Source: Ideonella_A sakaiensis_A
Lineage (GTDB): Bacteria > Pseudomonadota > Gammaproteobacteria > Burkholderiales > Burkholderiaceae_C
Direction of reading: 5' to 3'
NCBI RefSeq assembly: GCF_048320135.1
Contig: NZ_CP182947.1
Span: 3,720,001 to 3,784,000 of the forward strand
DNA length: 64,000 bases
Below the pieces are notes generated by a model, which had not been told where the DNA came from, ran no database searches, and saw only the letters and a program-made list of their open reading frames with translations. Positions 1-8,771 of this stretch are shown piece by piece (within the stretch, counting starts at the first letter, position 1; each line of letters opens with the position of its first letter). The translations under genes and the position numbers were made by a program.

Positions 1-162
1 CTGCCGCGCAAGATCGACCGCTTGCCGCAGCCTGATCTGCAACTGCGCGCTGCCCACCATGCCAACCGCAACCAGCAGAAAACCGACCAGTGCCTCGAGC
101 ACGCTGGTGCCGCGTTGCCTGCGCGGGGCCGGGCGAGGGCAGTTTCGAACGAATGTGGTCAT
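1..162 (-). CDS. pilV: PilV-like type IV minor prepilin, partial (C-terminus beyond left edge)
   Basis: This is the N-terminal 54 codons of a type IV pilus prepilin that runs off the left edge. The ATG at 160-162 opens a short basic leader ending in RQRG. A prepilin-type segment TSVLEALVGFLLVAVGMVG follows, with Gly before the cleavage point, Glu at +5 and a hydrophobic stem that would serve as the membrane anchor and pilus core helix. The pattern fits PilV, a low-abundance pilin used in type IV pilus priming. It is separated from the upstream minor pilin genes by about 280 bp of hairpin-rich DNA, so it may not share one uninterrupted transcript with them. The family assignment rests on the N-terminus only, because the globular head is outside the window. 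Confidence 0.7.
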   Translation of the reverse strand, partial: MTTFVRNCPRPAPRRQRGTSVLEALVGFLLVAVGMVGSAQLQIRLRQAVDLARQ

Positions 163-442
163 TTGCGCTCCTTCTTCTGTGCCGTCAGTGCGCCGTTGAC
201 CCGATCAAGTGCCACCGCGGATCCGGCTCTGTCGGTCCGCTGGTGGGCCTTGCAGGCCGCGCCGGGCCAGAGGCCCGGCCCCTCGCCAGGCATGAAAGGT
301 CCACCGGACCTTTCATGTCCGGGCTCGGCCCCCTTGAGGGGGTGAGCGGGGACGTGGGGGCCTGCCTGCGCAGGCCCCCGCGCCTCGTGAACCGCCCGAG
401 CTCTGCGAGGGCGTGGATGCGCCGAAGGCGCTCCGGGGGTGG
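163..442. repeat. Hairpin-dense intergenic spacer inside the pilin cluster
   Basis: This 280-bp gap carries six perfect inverted repeats in under 190 bp. They lie at 246-250/254-258, 261-268/272-279, 291-302/306-317 (12 bp, 3-nt loop), 329-333/338-342 (CCCCC TTGA GGGGG), 356-365/370-379 and 419-423/427-431. No convincing gene is present: the open frame across it is arginine- and proline-rich and lacks family features. The CCCCCTTGAGGGGG type of hairpin recalls intergenic palindromes common in Burkholderiales. The spacer may end the pilX transcript, protect its 3' end, or be a REP-like mobile palindrome. Confidence 0.6.
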
Positions 443-1735
443 TCATTCATCCCGCCAACTCCCCGGCACCCGCACCCAGGTTCCGGACTGCTGTTTCAGC
501 CTCGGCATCAGGCTCGGGTCGTAGACAAGGTCGGCACCGGCATTGCCGGAATAGTTGCCGGACAACAGCGCCGCGCCGTGCAGCAGGCCGCCGCCATCGA
601 CGCTCACACCGTCCCATCGCATGTTGCGGGCCCAGACAATGCCGTGCAGTTGGACCCGTCCGTCGAGCAGCAGATCGCCATCGATCACCAGCAAGACCGG
701 TCGCTCGCGGCTGCCGATCTGCAGGCCGTTGGCAAGCTGCAGGTCGCCGTCGACCGCGATGCGGGCGATATCGGCATTCGGCTCAAGCAAGGCCAGCAGT
801 TCGGCACTGCAATCGCCGCCACGGCATGACAGCCGTTGCACTCCGGGCAAATATTTCCAATGGGCGGCGTCGGTGCCGAAATGGCGGCTGAACAGGCGTT
901 CCGGCGCCAAGCCGGCGAGCGCCGGGTCGTTGCCCAGCAAGGCGCTGGCAGGCGCGGCGCCGGGTGTGCTGCCAATGCGCAAATTGCTGCCCACGATCGC
1001 GCCGCCAGCCTGCGCTGCGAGCCCGCCGGACCAGGCATCGGCATTGTGCAGACCGAGCCCGGCTGTGCCGGCGTCGATCGATCCGCGCACTGTCAGTGTC
1101 GCCGCCGGCGCTGTCATCAATGCCGGCAGCAGCGCGAGCGAGACCCGCAGGCGTGCACTGGCATCTGCCGTCCGCGATGCGCCGGCCAGGCAGGGGCGGG
1201 CTGCATCGCTGCAGCCGATGGCCAGCAGTTCGATGCTGCCGGGCCAGGCACCGGCGGCCAGTTCGACCAGAAAGCTCGGCGTGAAGTGGCCGTCACGGCT
1301 GGATGGCGGCGCTGCCGGCGCAGCGTCCGTCGGGCAGGCGCATGACCAGCCGGCCGCGTCGCGCGAACAGGCGATCTTCAGCGGGGACGCGGCGGCTGCC
1401 GGCGCGGCAACGACAAGACGGCCGTAGGCGTCAGCTGTGTGCAGATACCGGGACCGGAAGCCCAGCGCGCCGGCTGTGCGACTCGGCTGGCAATCGGCGC
1501 CGATCGCATGGCTGCTGTTCAACATCGCCTGCGCCCATTCGAGTCCGGCCTCGGCGGCCTCGCGAGCACCGGCGCTGTGCCATTGGTTGGCTGCGCTGTG
1601 GATCTCGTTGAGCGCGCTGCGCTGCGCCCATGCGGCCGCCAGCAGCGCCGCCAACAGCAGCAGCAACAGCGTGGCGAGAGTCGCCAGCCCGCGCGCGCCG
1701 CGTGCTGCCTGCCGCTGTGACCGAGCCGGTTTCAT
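443..1735 (-). CDS. pilX: PilX-like type IV pilus assembly protein
   Basis: A 430-residue minor-pilin-like protein. The open frame extends further upstream, but the start at 1735 is preferred because its ATG overlaps the pilW stop (ATGA). It also puts a basic leader (QRQAARGARG) directly before a 25-residue hydrophobic stretch (LATLATLLLLLLAALLAAAW) and a helical segment of the kind found in PilX N-termini. The Glu at +5 of classical prepilins is absent, as is common in PilX. The rest is a long, secreted-looking domain with several cysteines. PilX proteins form part of the pilus-tip priming complex with PilV, PilW, FimT and PilY1. No pilY1 is visible here. The assignment rests on position and N-terminal architecture; the C-terminal domain matches nothing I recognise. 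Confidence 0.7.
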   Translation of the reverse strand: MKPARSQRQAARGARGLATLATLLLLLLAALLAAAWAQRSALNEIHSAANQWHSAGAREAAEAGLEWAQAMLNSSHAIGADCQPSRTAGALGFRSRYLHTADAYGRLVVAAPAAAASPLKIACSRDAAGWSCACPTDAAPAAPPSSRDGHFTPSFLVELAAGAWPGSIELLAIGCSDAARPCLAGASRTADASARLRVSLALLPALMTAPAATLTVRGSIDAGTAGLGLHNADAWSGGLAAQAGGAIVGSNLRIGSTPGAAPASALLGNDPALAGLAPERLFSRHFGTDAAHWKYLPGVQRLSCRGGDCSAELLALLEPNADIARIAVDGDLQLANGLQIGSRERPVLLVIDGDLLLDGRVQLHGIVWARNMRWDGVSVDGGGLLHGAALLSGNYSGNAGADLVYDPSLMPRLKQQSGTWVRVPGSWRDE

Positions 1736-2439
1736 GGCGGGCAGGCGCCAATCGCGGCGTCGTTGCGCACCCTTGTCGTCGCCTGCAAGCTGCGCCTGAT
1801 GGCCGGGTCGATCGGCGATTCGGCATCGATCGCCAGTTCGAACTGACGAACCAGGATCCGCGGCGGGCAGGCCGCAGCGCCGGCGGCAGCCGGCGGGCAA
1901 GGCTTGTCGCAGGCCATCGGCTGGTCGACTTCAGCGGCCAGCGGCGTCAGCCGCAACGACGTGACGCGCACCGTGGTCGCGTCGGTCAGCGTTTGCCAAC
2001 TGCCGCCGAGCAAGGCATCGATCGCATGGTTGCGCAGGCGAAAGCCGAACGCCTCATTGCCATCGACCGCATGGTTTTCATTGACGTCGCGTGAGTAATG
2101 CAGACGGACCGTGTCGGACACGCCGCTGGTCATCGAAATCACTTGATAGGGATTGGCACGTGTCGGCGTATCTTCTCGCCACAGCGCTGCGGTGGCGTCG
2201 CGCCAATGGCCGGCGCGGCGCAGGTCGCGGTCGATCATCGCCGCGGCCGTGCGCAGGTCCTGCATCAGCCGCGACTCGATGACAAGGCGCTTGTTCTCAT
2301 GCAGATGTGCAGCGAGCATGATCAGGCCCTGCGAGACGATGAACAGGCCGATCGCCAAGCCGATCAACATGTCGACCAGCGTGACGCCACGCACCATGTG
2401 GCGTCGCCGGTTGCAGGGCAGGCAAACGTACGCGCTCAT
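1732..2439 (-). CDS. pilW: PilW-like type IV minor prepilin
   Basis: A 235-residue prepilin. The start at 2439 overlaps the stop of the upstream pilin gene by an ATGA junction, which decides it over the longer open frame. A leader ending HMVRG is followed by VTLVDMLIGLAIGLFIVSQG, with an acidic Asp instead of Glu at +5, and a long amphipathic helix (residues about 40-75) with the R-D-L-R-R-A-G signature often seen in PilW. PilW takes part in pilus initiation at the inner membrane. It is co-transcribed with its neighbours through 4-bp overlaps on both sides. The Asp at +5 is unusual and could affect methylation or assembly order. Confidence 0.75.
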   Translation of the reverse strand: MSAYVCLPCNRRRHMVRGVTLVDMLIGLAIGLFIVSQGLIMLAAHLHENKRLVIESRLMQDLRTAAAMIDRDLRRAGHWRDATAALWREDTPTRANPYQVISMTSGVSDTVRLHYSRDVNENHAVDGNEAFGFRLRNHAIDALLGGSWQTLTDATTVRVTSLRLTPLAAEVDQPMACDKPCPPAAAGAAACPPRILVRQFELAIDAESPIDPAIRRSLQATTRVRNDAAIGACPP

Positions 2440-2888
2440 CGTCCCCAGCACCTGCGGTTGTCGCTGTCGTCGTTGCCGACCGTCGCATCCGCGCCCGACG
2501 CCCAGCGCGTTTGTTCGCCGTTGACTTCGAGCAGCAGATGGCTGCATCGCAGATCAGCGGCCTGGGCACCGGCGGCGATCGCCATCACCGCAAAGCCGGT
2601 CGCGCTCGGGATCGCCTGTTCCTGCAAACGGTAGCGGCCGCCAGGGCTGGTTGCGACGATGCCGAGCTGGGCCAGCGTCGCAAACGCCGGATGGTTGCTG
2701 CGGTAACGCGACTGCTGCAGTTGCAACGCAGCCAGCGTCGTCAGCGCGTCGCTGCGGTGGATGCGCAGCACGATGCCACGCAGGCCTGGATAGGCGAGGG
2801 TCGCGAGCAGTGCCAGCAGCGCGAGGCAGATGGCCAGTTCGACCAGCGTCCAGCCGGAGCGGTTGATCGCGGCGCGGACGGCCCACAT
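2436..2888 (-). CDS. PilE-like type IV pilin/pseudopilin
   Basis: A 150-residue prepilin. The start chosen at 2888 gives a short leader ending NRSG and the class III signal WTLVELAICLALLALLATLA with Glu at +5. The body has the layout of PilE-type minor pilins: a helix with repeated Gln/Arg (LQLQQSRYRSNHPAFATLAQLG), then SPGGRYRL and a pair of cysteines near the C-terminus that could form the D-loop disulfide. It sits between fimT (28 bp upstream) and pilW (ATGA overlap). It may be a minor pilin or a pseudopilin rather than the major pilin. In many beta/gammaproteobacterial clusters this slot holds pilV or pilE. Confidence 0.7.
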   Translation of the reverse strand: MWAVRAAINRSGWTLVELAICLALLALLATLAYPGLRGIVLRIHRSDALTTLAALQLQQSRYRSNHPAFATLAQLGIVATSPGGRYRLQEQAIPSATGFAVMAIAAGAQAADLRCSHLLLEVNGEQTRWASGADATVGNDDSDNRRCWGR

Positions 2889-2916
2889 CGTCAGCCCTTT
2901 GTGTCGTTGTACCGCT

Positions 2917-3465
2917 TCAGCAGGCGGCAAAACCGGCGACCGCGGCCGACGGCGAACATGAACGCACGCGGCCGACCACGTTGACGACATGCGTGATGCC
3001 GAGGCCGCGACTGTCGACGATGCGGATGCTGCCGGCCGGGCTGACCGTGCCCTGATCCGGATCGAACAGCATCGAGCTGACATTCGACTGCACGCTGATC
3101 CGTTCGCGCAGCGGCCAGTGGCTGGTTTTCAATGCTTGCGCGCTGCCGTCGCAGACCGCCGGTCCGCTTCCGGCGCAGCGGCAGTCGTCGCGCTGGCCCG
3201 TATGGACGATGGTGCAGATGCCGACCGGTGTGTTGTGCAGGCTCAGCCGCAAGGCCTCGTTGCGCGCGACCGCCTGGCTGCGCAACCACTGCAGGTCCGA
3301 AGCCAGTGCGGCGGCGGTGCCGCGCAGCCGTTGCCGTTCGAGCACCGTCGAAAAACCGGCGCTGGCAATGCCGGTCATCAGCGCGGCAATGGTCAGCGCG
3401 ATGCAGGTCTCGATCAGCGTGAATCCGGCAGCAGCGGTGCTGCGCTGTGGCTGTCTGTCGAACAT
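2917..3465 (-). CDS. fimT: GspH/FimT family pseudopilin
   Basis: A 182-residue GspH/FimT-type pseudopilin and the first gene of the minor-pilin operon. Residues 1-14 form the leader ending AAG. The cleavage-proximal sequence is FTLIETCIALTIAALMTGIA with Glu at +5. The helix continues into the FimT-typical region ATSDLQWLRSQAVARNEALRLSL-like pattern (here with Ala-Ser-Asp-Leu), followed by a Cys-rich beta domain. FimT binds DNA and helps prime type IV pili in some species. It lies 87 bp downstream of nrdR and may have its own promoter there. Confidence 0.85.
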   Translation of the reverse strand: MFDRQPQRSTAAAGFTLIETCIALTIAALMTGIASAGFSTVLERQRLRGTAAALASDLQWLRSQAVARNEALRLSLHNTPVGICTIVHTGQRDDCRCAGSGPAVCDGSAQALKTSHWPLRERISVQSNVSSMLFDPDQGTVSPAGSIRIVDSRGLGITHVVNVVGRVRSCSPSAAVAGFAAC

Positions 3466-3500
3466 CGCATCCCCCTTGCCGCGGTGATGCGATCGACTAT

Positions 3501-3523
3501 AAAAATCGGCCGGTCTGGCGGCC
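3501..3523 (-). terminator. Possible terminator after nrdR
   Basis: Read on the minus strand, a 5-bp GGCCG/CGGCC stem (3519-3523/3508-3512) is followed by GATTTTTA, just downstream of nrdR. A second small hairpin (CCCTC/GAGGG) precedes it. The stem is short, so efficiency is doubtful. The same bases overlap the space where a fimT promoter would lie. Confidence 0.35.
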
Positions 3524-3552
3524 TCCCTCGCTGGAGGGAACTGAAGGGGGGG

Positions 3553-3996
3553 TCAGATGTCGCGGATCAGTTGCCTGAATTCGTCGACATCCTCGAAGCG
3601 GCGATAGACCGATGCGAAGCGCACATAGGCCACCTTGTCGATCCGCTTCAGTTCGCGCATCACCAGTTCGCCGAGCTTGGTTGATGCGATCTCGCGTGCG
3701 CCGCTGTTCAGCAGCTTGTCCTGGATGCGCTCGATCGCGGCATCGATCTGCTCGACGCTGACCGGCCGCTTGCGCAATGCCAGCGACATCGATGCGCGCA
3801 GCTTGCCGAGGTCGAATTCGGCCCTGGTGCCATCCTTCTTGACGACACTCGGCAGCGCGATCTCGGCGCGTTCGTAGGTCGTGAAGCGCTTGTCGCAGGA
3901 TTGGCAGCGGCGCCGGCGGCGGACCACGTCGCCTTCATCGGATTCGCGGGTCTCGACGACCTGCGTTTCCAGATGACTGCAGAAGGGACAACGCAT
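3553..3996 (-). CDS. nrdR: Transcriptional repressor NrdR
   Basis: A complete 147-residue NrdR, the nucleotide-sensing repressor of ribonucleotide reductase operons. The N-terminal zinc ribbon has Cys3, Cys6, Cys31 and Cys34 with the basic run VRRRRRCQSC that contacts DNA. An ATP-cone occupies about residues 49-139 (VVKKDGTRAEFDLGKL onward), ending with the conserved YVRFASVYRRF. Length and motifs match the family. It lies 41 bp downstream of glyA on the same strand, the common glyA-nrdR arrangement of beta- and gammaproteobacteria, and is probably co-transcribed with it. No NrdR box was identified in the window. Confidence 0.97.
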   Translation of the reverse strand: MRCPFCSHLETQVVETRESDEGDVVRRRRRCQSCDKRFTTYERAEIALPSVVKKDGTRAEFDLGKLRASMSLALRKRPVSVEQIDAAIERIQDKLLNSGAREIASTKLGELVMRELKRIDKVAYVRFASVYRRFEDVDEFRQLIRDI

Positions 3997-4037
3997 GGTT
4001 CAGGTCCGCCAGTTCTTGTCGTGACGGGTGAACCGCG

Positions 4038-5288
4038 TCAGCGGTAGACCGGGAACTCGCTGGTCAGCCGTGCAACCTGTTCGCGCACCTTCGCGATGTT
4101 GTCGGCATCGTGCGGCTTGTCGAGCACATCGGCAATCAGGTTGGCGGTGCGGCGGGTTTCTTCTTCCTTGAAGCCGCGCGTCGTCAACGCAGGCGTTCCG
4201 AGGCGGATGCCGCTGGTCACCATCGGCTTCTGCGGATCGTTCGGAATGCCGTTCTTGTTGCAGGTCATGTGGGCCTGGCCGAGGATCGCTTCGGCTTCCT
4301 TGCCGGTCAGGTTTTTCGGCCGCAGGTCGACCAGCATCACATGGCTTTCGGTGCGACCGCTGACGATGCGCAGCCCGCGCTCGGTCAACGTGTTGGCCAG
4401 CACCTCGGCATTCTTCACGACCTGCTGCTGGTAGCTGCGGAATTCGGGCGTCAGCGCTTCCTTGAAGGCGACCGCTTTCGCCGCGATCACATGCATCAGC
4501 GGCCCGCCCTGGATGCCGGGGAAGATCGCGCTGTTGATCTTCTTCGCGATCTCCTCGCGGTTGCTGATCACGATGCCGCCGCGCGGGCCGCGCAGGCTCT
4601 TGTGGGTGGTCGAGGTCACGACGTCGGCGAACGGCACCGGGTTCGGATAGACGCCGCCGGCGATCAGCCCGGCGTAATGCGCCATGTCGACCATGAAATA
4701 GGCGCCGACATCCTTCGCCACCTTCGCGAAGCGCTCGAAATCGATGCGCAGGCTGTAGGCCGATGCACCGGCGATGATCAGCTTCGGCTTGTGTTCGTGC
4801 GCGAGGCGCTCCATCTGCTCGTAGTCGATCGCCTCATCGGCGTCGAGCCCGTAGCTGACGACCTTGAACCATTTGCCGCTCATGTTCAGCGCCATGCCGT
4901 GCGTCAGGTGGCCGCCTTCGGCGAGGCTCATGCCCATGATCGTGTCGCCCGGCTGCAGCAGCCCGAAATAGACCGCTTGGTTCGCCTGCGAGCCCGAATT
5001 GGCCTGCACGTTCGCGAACTCGGCGCCAAACAATTTTTTCAGCCGGTCGATCGCCAGTTGCTCGGCGACGTCGACATATTCGCAGCCGCCGTAATAACGC
5101 TTGCCCGGGTAGCCCTCGGCATACTTGTTCGTCAGCTGGGTGCCCTGTGCGGCCATCACCGCCGGCGACGCATAGTTCTCGGAAGCAATCAGTTCGATGT
5201 GCGCTTCCTGGCGCTCGTTTTCCTGCTGGATCACCGCCCACAACTCGGGGTCGACATTGGCGATCGTGGATTGGTTTCGGTCAAACAT
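4038..5288 (-). CDS. glyA: Serine hydroxymethyltransferase
   Basis: Converts serine and tetrahydrofolate to glycine and 5,10-methylene-THF with PLP. The protein is 416 residues, the usual bacterial length. The start at 5288 (MFDRNQSTIANVDPELW) is chosen because it matches the family N-terminus and has GAGGA upstream; the longer frame to 5399 has no similarity. Visible hallmarks are ELIASENYASPAVMAAQGT, the YGGCEYVD segment, and the PLP lysine K230 in TSTTHKSLRGPRGG. The one-carbon unit it makes feeds ThyA, encoded at 50.1 kb. nrdR follows on the same strand. Confidence 0.98.
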   Translation of the reverse strand: MFDRNQSTIANVDPELWAVIQQENERQEAHIELIASENYASPAVMAAQGTQLTNKYAEGYPGKRYYGGCEYVDVAEQLAIDRLKKLFGAEFANVQANSGSQANQAVYFGLLQPGDTIMGMSLAEGGHLTHGMALNMSGKWFKVVSYGLDADEAIDYEQMERLAHEHKPKLIIAGASAYSLRIDFERFAKVAKDVGAYFMVDMAHYAGLIAGGVYPNPVPFADVVTSTTHKSLRGPRGGIVISNREEIAKKINSAIFPGIQGGPLMHVIAAKAVAFKEALTPEFRSYQQQVVKNAEVLANTLTERGLRIVSGRTESHVMLVDLRPKNLTGKEAEAILGQAHMTCNKNGIPNDPQKPMVTSGIRLGTPALTTRGFKEEETRRTANLIADVLDKPHDADNIAKVREQVARLTSEFPVYR

Positions 5289-5536
5289 TCGGCAGTCCTC
5301 TTCAGTCAGAAGACCCGTGGCAGCATTGCGATGCCGACGATCCACCTGGAGGCGGGCGCGCATGGCCACGGGCTGCCCAGGCGAACGGCACAACGGCATC
5401 GCGAGGCAATGCCGACCATGCTCCCCAGTGGTTCACCACCTCAGGCCGGAATCGACCTCATCGCCAGTTGCACGGTGCAGCGAGTGTATCCGCTGACGCG
5501 TTGCGCCATCACCGGTCGGGCCAAGCCCGACTGTCA

Positions 5537-6439
5537 TCAGCGGTTGAGTGCCAGTCGTTGCGGCAGTGCGGCGTCGGCAAGCGAATCGGCAGGCGTCGTG
5601 ATCGCCGGCGTGACTTTCTGCGCCGGCGCAGAGCCCGTGGCGACCGGGCCGCTGTCGTTCAGCGCGACGGTGCGGCCGCCGGCGACCATGCGCAGCCGGG
5701 CCTGTTCGGCCAGCACCTTCGCGGCATAACCGCCATCGCTGTCGAGGTTGGCGGCGCCGACGTAGTAGCGCAGCCCAGCCTCGAGGCTGCCGGCGCGGGT
5801 GATGCATTCCTTCAGCACCTGCACGCCGACGCGCAGGTTGGTGACCGGATCGAAGGCCGCAAACGTGCCGCCGAACGGCTCGTATTTGTCGTCGTGGATG
5901 CGGGTCATTACCTGCATCAGGCCTTGTGCGCCGACCGGGCTCTGGGCAAACGGATTGAAGCTCGACTCGATCGCCATGATCGCGAGGATCAGCGTCGGCT
6001 CGAGACCGACCTGGGCGCCGACATGCCATGCTTCCTTGACCAGGCGGCTGATCGGTTCCGGGGCGACGCGGTAGCGGCGCGAGATCCAATGTGCGACGGC
6101 CAGTTGCTGGCGGGTCAGCTGTTTCGGATCGAAGGCGGTGGCACGAGCCACCGCACCGGGCTCGACGAGTTGCTGGGCAATCAGGTCGGCCGGGTCGAGG
6201 CGGGCCTCGTGGCGAGCCTGCAGCCAGCCGAACAACTTGACCTCGACCTGATGCCGCACGCCATCGCGGGTTGCACCAAAAATCAGCAGGGCCACCAGGA
6301 TCAGGCCGAGCAGGGCCAGCGAGTTGTGGCTGACCTCGAGCAAACCGTGCCCGACATCCTTTGCAAAAACCGTGGCCGAACGCGTCGTCGTGTCGCGCAG
6401 CGAGCGCAATCGGCTCGCCATGTAACTGAATGCAGTCAT
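5537..6439 (-). CDS. Lytic transglycosylase with SLT domain, membrane-anchored
   Basis: A 300-residue murein lytic transglycosylase. One N-terminal membrane segment lies at about residues 39-56 (NSLALLGLILVALLIFGA), so the enzyme is probably tethered to the inner membrane facing the periplasm. The family 1 SLT core is at about 140-235: ILAIMAIESSFNPFAQSPVG with the catalytic Glu at 158, then AQGLMQVM and the Y-Y-V-G-A motif. The C-terminal 60 residues look disordered and Ala/Thr-rich. It is divergent from ubiD. A perfect 7-bp hairpin follows the stop (5515-5521/5525-5531) without a T-tract. The enzyme would cleave glycan strands to give 1,6-anhydromuropeptides. Confidence 0.88.
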   Translation of the reverse strand: MTAFSYMASRLRSLRDTTTRSATVFAKDVGHGLLEVSHNSLALLGLILVALLIFGATRDGVRHQVEVKLFGWLQARHEARLDPADLIAQQLVEPGAVARATAFDPKQLTRQQLAVAHWISRRYRVAPEPISRLVKEAWHVGAQVGLEPTLILAIMAIESSFNPFAQSPVGAQGLMQVMTRIHDDKYEPFGGTFAAFDPVTNLRVGVQVLKECITRAGSLEAGLRYYVGAANLDSDGGYAAKVLAEQARLRMVAGGRTVALNDSGPVATGSAPAQKVTPAITTPADSLADAALPQRLALNR

Positions 6440-6713
6440 CGTCTTCCTGTAGTTTCCGCAGTTGCGGAATCGCGAGCCTCAGGCTCCGCGGCGGCGTCAG
6501 TCGGTGCGACCATAATGGTCACGCTGTGTCGTGGCGGGAAGTCCTGAGCCCGGCAGCCTGAAAACATGGCTGGCGCGCATGAGTCCCCTGACCCTTTGCC
6601 CACAAACGCGAAGCAACGGGTTTTCCCTAGGACTCATCGAAAGGAACGCGATTCTAGGAAGCTCGCTCATTCCTCGTCAAGAATATGGAGATCGCTTCTA
6701 ATAACAATTCAAT

Positions 6714-8282
6714 ATGAAGTATCGGGATCTGCGGGACTTCATCGGCAACCTTGAAAGGCTCGGCGAGCTGCAACGCGTTGCTACGCCTGTTTCACCGGAC
6801 CTCGAGATTACGGCGATCGCCGATCAGGTGTTGCGTCGAAATGGCCCGGCTTTGCTGTTTGAAGATGCAATTGGTTACAAAATGCCGGTGCTCGCCAACC
6901 TGTTCGGAACGACCCGGCGGGTCGCGATGGGAATGGGTGCGGAAAGCCTGTCCGACCTGCGAGATATCGGCCGAGTGCTGGCCAGCCTGAAGGAGCCGGA
7001 GCCGCCGAAAGGGCTGAAGGACGCCGGCCGCATGCTGCAGATGGTGAAGGCCTTGTGGGACATGAAACCCAGCGTGGTGCGGCAGGCGCCGTGCCAGCGG
7101 CAGATTGCGGTCGGCGCCGAAGTCGACCTCGGCCAGCTGCCGGTGCAGACCTGCTGGCCGGGTGACGTCGGGCCGCTGATCACCTGGGGTCTGGTCGTCA
7201 CGCGAGGGCCGCAGGGCGGGCCGACCGCGCGACGTCGGCAAAACCTCGGCATCTACCGGCAGCAGGTGATCGGCCGCAACCAGGTGATCATGCGCTGGCT
7301 CGCCCATCGCGGTGGCGCGCTCGATTTCAGGGATTTTGGGCGGGCGCGGCCGGGCCAGCCGTTTCCGATCGTCGTCGCGCTCGGCGCCGATCCGGCAACC
7401 ATCCTCGGTGCGGTGACGCCGGTGCCGGACAGTCTGTCCGAATACCAGTTTGCCGGCCTGCTGCGCGGCAGCCGCACCGAGGTCGTCGATACCGAAGCGG
7501 GTGACGCCGGCGTGATGCTGCAGGTGCCGGCCAGCGCGGAAATCGTGCTCGAGGGGCGGATACCGGTCGCCGACCCGGGTTTTGTCGGTCGCAGCGAACG
7601 CGGCGTCGAATTGCGCGAGCAGGGTGGTTACCTGCATGCGCTGGAGGGGCCGTTCGGCGACCACACCGGTTATTACAACGAGCAGGACTGGTTCCCGGTG
7701 TTCGAGGTCACCCGCCTGACGCAGCGTGAGCAGCCGATCTACCACTCGACCTACACCGGCAAGCCGCCGGACGAGCCGGCGATCCTCGGGGTTGCGCTGA
7801 ACGAGGTCTTCGTGCCGATCCTGCAGAAGCAGTTTGCCGAGATCGTCGACTTCTATCTGCCGCCCGAAGGCTGCAGCTACCGGATGGCGATCGTCAGCAT
7901 CAGGAAGAGTTATCCGGGCCACGCAATACGCGTGATGTTCGGAATCTGGAGCTTTCTGCGCCAGTTCATGTACACGAAGTTCATCGTCGTCACCGACGAC
8001 GATGTCGACATCCGCAACTGGCAGGAAGTGATCTGGGCGATCACGACGCGGATGGACCCGGTGCGCGATACGACGCTGGTCGAGCAGACGCCGATCGACT
8101 ACCTCGACTTCGCATCGCCGGTCAGCGGCATCGGCGGCAAGATGGGGCTCGATGCGACGAACAAGTGGCCGGGCGAAACCAGCCGCGAATGGGGGCGCGC
8201 GATCGAGATGGATCCGGCGGTCGCCGGCAAGGTCAGCGGCGTGATCGATGCGGTGATGGCCGGCCGGCCAGGAGCCGGCTGA
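6714..8282 (+). CDS. ubiD: UbiD family 4-hydroxy-3-polyprenylbenzoate decarboxylase
   Basis: A 522-residue prenylated-FMN-dependent decarboxylase of ubiquinone biosynthesis. The N-terminus MKYRDLRDFIGNLERLGELQR matches the E. coli-type enzyme and fixes the start. The family core includes NLGIYRQQVIGRNQVIMRW, the HALEGPFGDHTGYYNEQDWFPVFEVT stretch in which acidic and Arg residues surround the cofactor, and IVVTDDDVDIRN. It is about 25 residues longer than the E. coli protein. The upstream DNA is comparatively AT-rich and shows no obvious Shine-Dalgarno directly before the ATG. The UbiX-type flavin prenyltransferase it needs is not in the window. A GNAT gene overlaps its stop. Confidence 0.95.
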   Translation: MKYRDLRDFIGNLERLGELQRVATPVSPDLEITAIADQVLRRNGPALLFEDAIGYKMPVLANLFGTTRRVAMGMGAESLSDLRDIGRVLASLKEPEPPKGLKDAGRMLQMVKALWDMKPSVVRQAPCQRQIAVGAEVDLGQLPVQTCWPGDVGPLITWGLVVTRGPQGGPTARRRQNLGIYRQQVIGRNQVIMRWLAHRGGALDFRDFGRARPGQPFPIVVALGADPATILGAVTPVPDSLSEYQFAGLLRGSRTEVVDTEAGDAGVMLQVPASAEIVLEGRIPVADPGFVGRSERGVELREQGGYLHALEGPFGDHTGYYNEQDWFPVFEVTRLTQREQPIYHSTYTGKPPDEPAILGVALNEVFVPILQKQFAEIVDFYLPPEGCSYRMAIVSIRKSYPGHAIRVMFGIWSFLRQFMYTKFIVVTDDDVDIRNWQEVIWAITTRMDPVRDTTLVEQTPIDYLDFASPVSGIGGKMGLDATNKWPGETSREWGRAIEMDPAVAGKVSGVIDAVMAGRPGAG

Positions 8283-8761
8283 TGGCCGACATGCTGGTCA
8301 GTCTGTACCGTTTGCCGGCTGGCGCGATGCCCGCGCGGGGCGCTGCCCCGCAGCCGACCGTGCGCAAGCCGCTCGGCGGCGAGGCGCGATTGATCGTCGA
8401 CTGGATCGCCGAGCAATTCGGCGCGGCCTGGGCATCGGAAGCGCAGACTGCGCTCGGCAACCGGCCGGTCAGCCTGTTCATTGCCCTCGATGGCGGCAAT
8501 CTGCTCGGTTTTGCCTGCTACGACGCAACCGCCCGCGGCTTTTTCGGGCCGATCGGCCTGGCGCCGGCAGCACGCCGCCAGGGTCTTGGTGCGCGGCTGC
8601 TGCGCGCCTGCCTCGACGACATGCGCACGGTCGGTTACGGTTATGCGGTGATCGGCGGCGCCGGGCCGCAGGAATTCTTCAAGCGCAGCGTCGGCGCCGT
8701 CGAGATCGCCGGCTCGGCGCCCGGCATCTACCACGACATGCTCAGAGCTGCGAAGTCCTGA
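8282..8761 (+). CDS. GNAT family N-acetyltransferase
   Basis: A 159-residue acetyltransferase. The ATG overlaps the ubiD stop (TGATG), which selects this start over the longer frame at 8165 and implies translational coupling. The acetyl-CoA binding motif A is visible as GLAPAARRQGLGARLLRAC (the Q/R-x-x-G-x-G/A pyrophosphate loop). It is preceded by the beta-strand FACYDATARGFFGPI and followed by YGYAVIGGAG and the strand-7 region EFFKRSVGAVEI. The substrate cannot be told from sequence. Coupling to ubiD may be only positional. Confidence 0.82.
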   Translation: MADMLVSLYRLPAGAMPARGAAPQPTVRKPLGGEARLIVDWIAEQFGAAWASEAQTALGNRPVSLFIALDGGNLLGFACYDATARGFFGPIGLAPAARRQGLGARLLRACLDDMRTVGYGYAVIGGAGPQEFFKRSVGAVEIAGSAPGIYHDMLRAAKS

Positions 8762-8771
8762 GTGCCGCGGA

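Noticed and set aside
159..446. 95-codon minus-strand frame between pilX and pilV
   Set aside because: It spans the palindrome cluster, is Arg/Pro/Gly-rich, and has no pilin or other family features.
6579..6637. ATGAGTCC/GGACTCAT inverted repeat upstream of ubiD
   Set aside because: Arms of 8 bp are about 43 bp apart with nothing linking them to a known regulator; too weak to call an operator.
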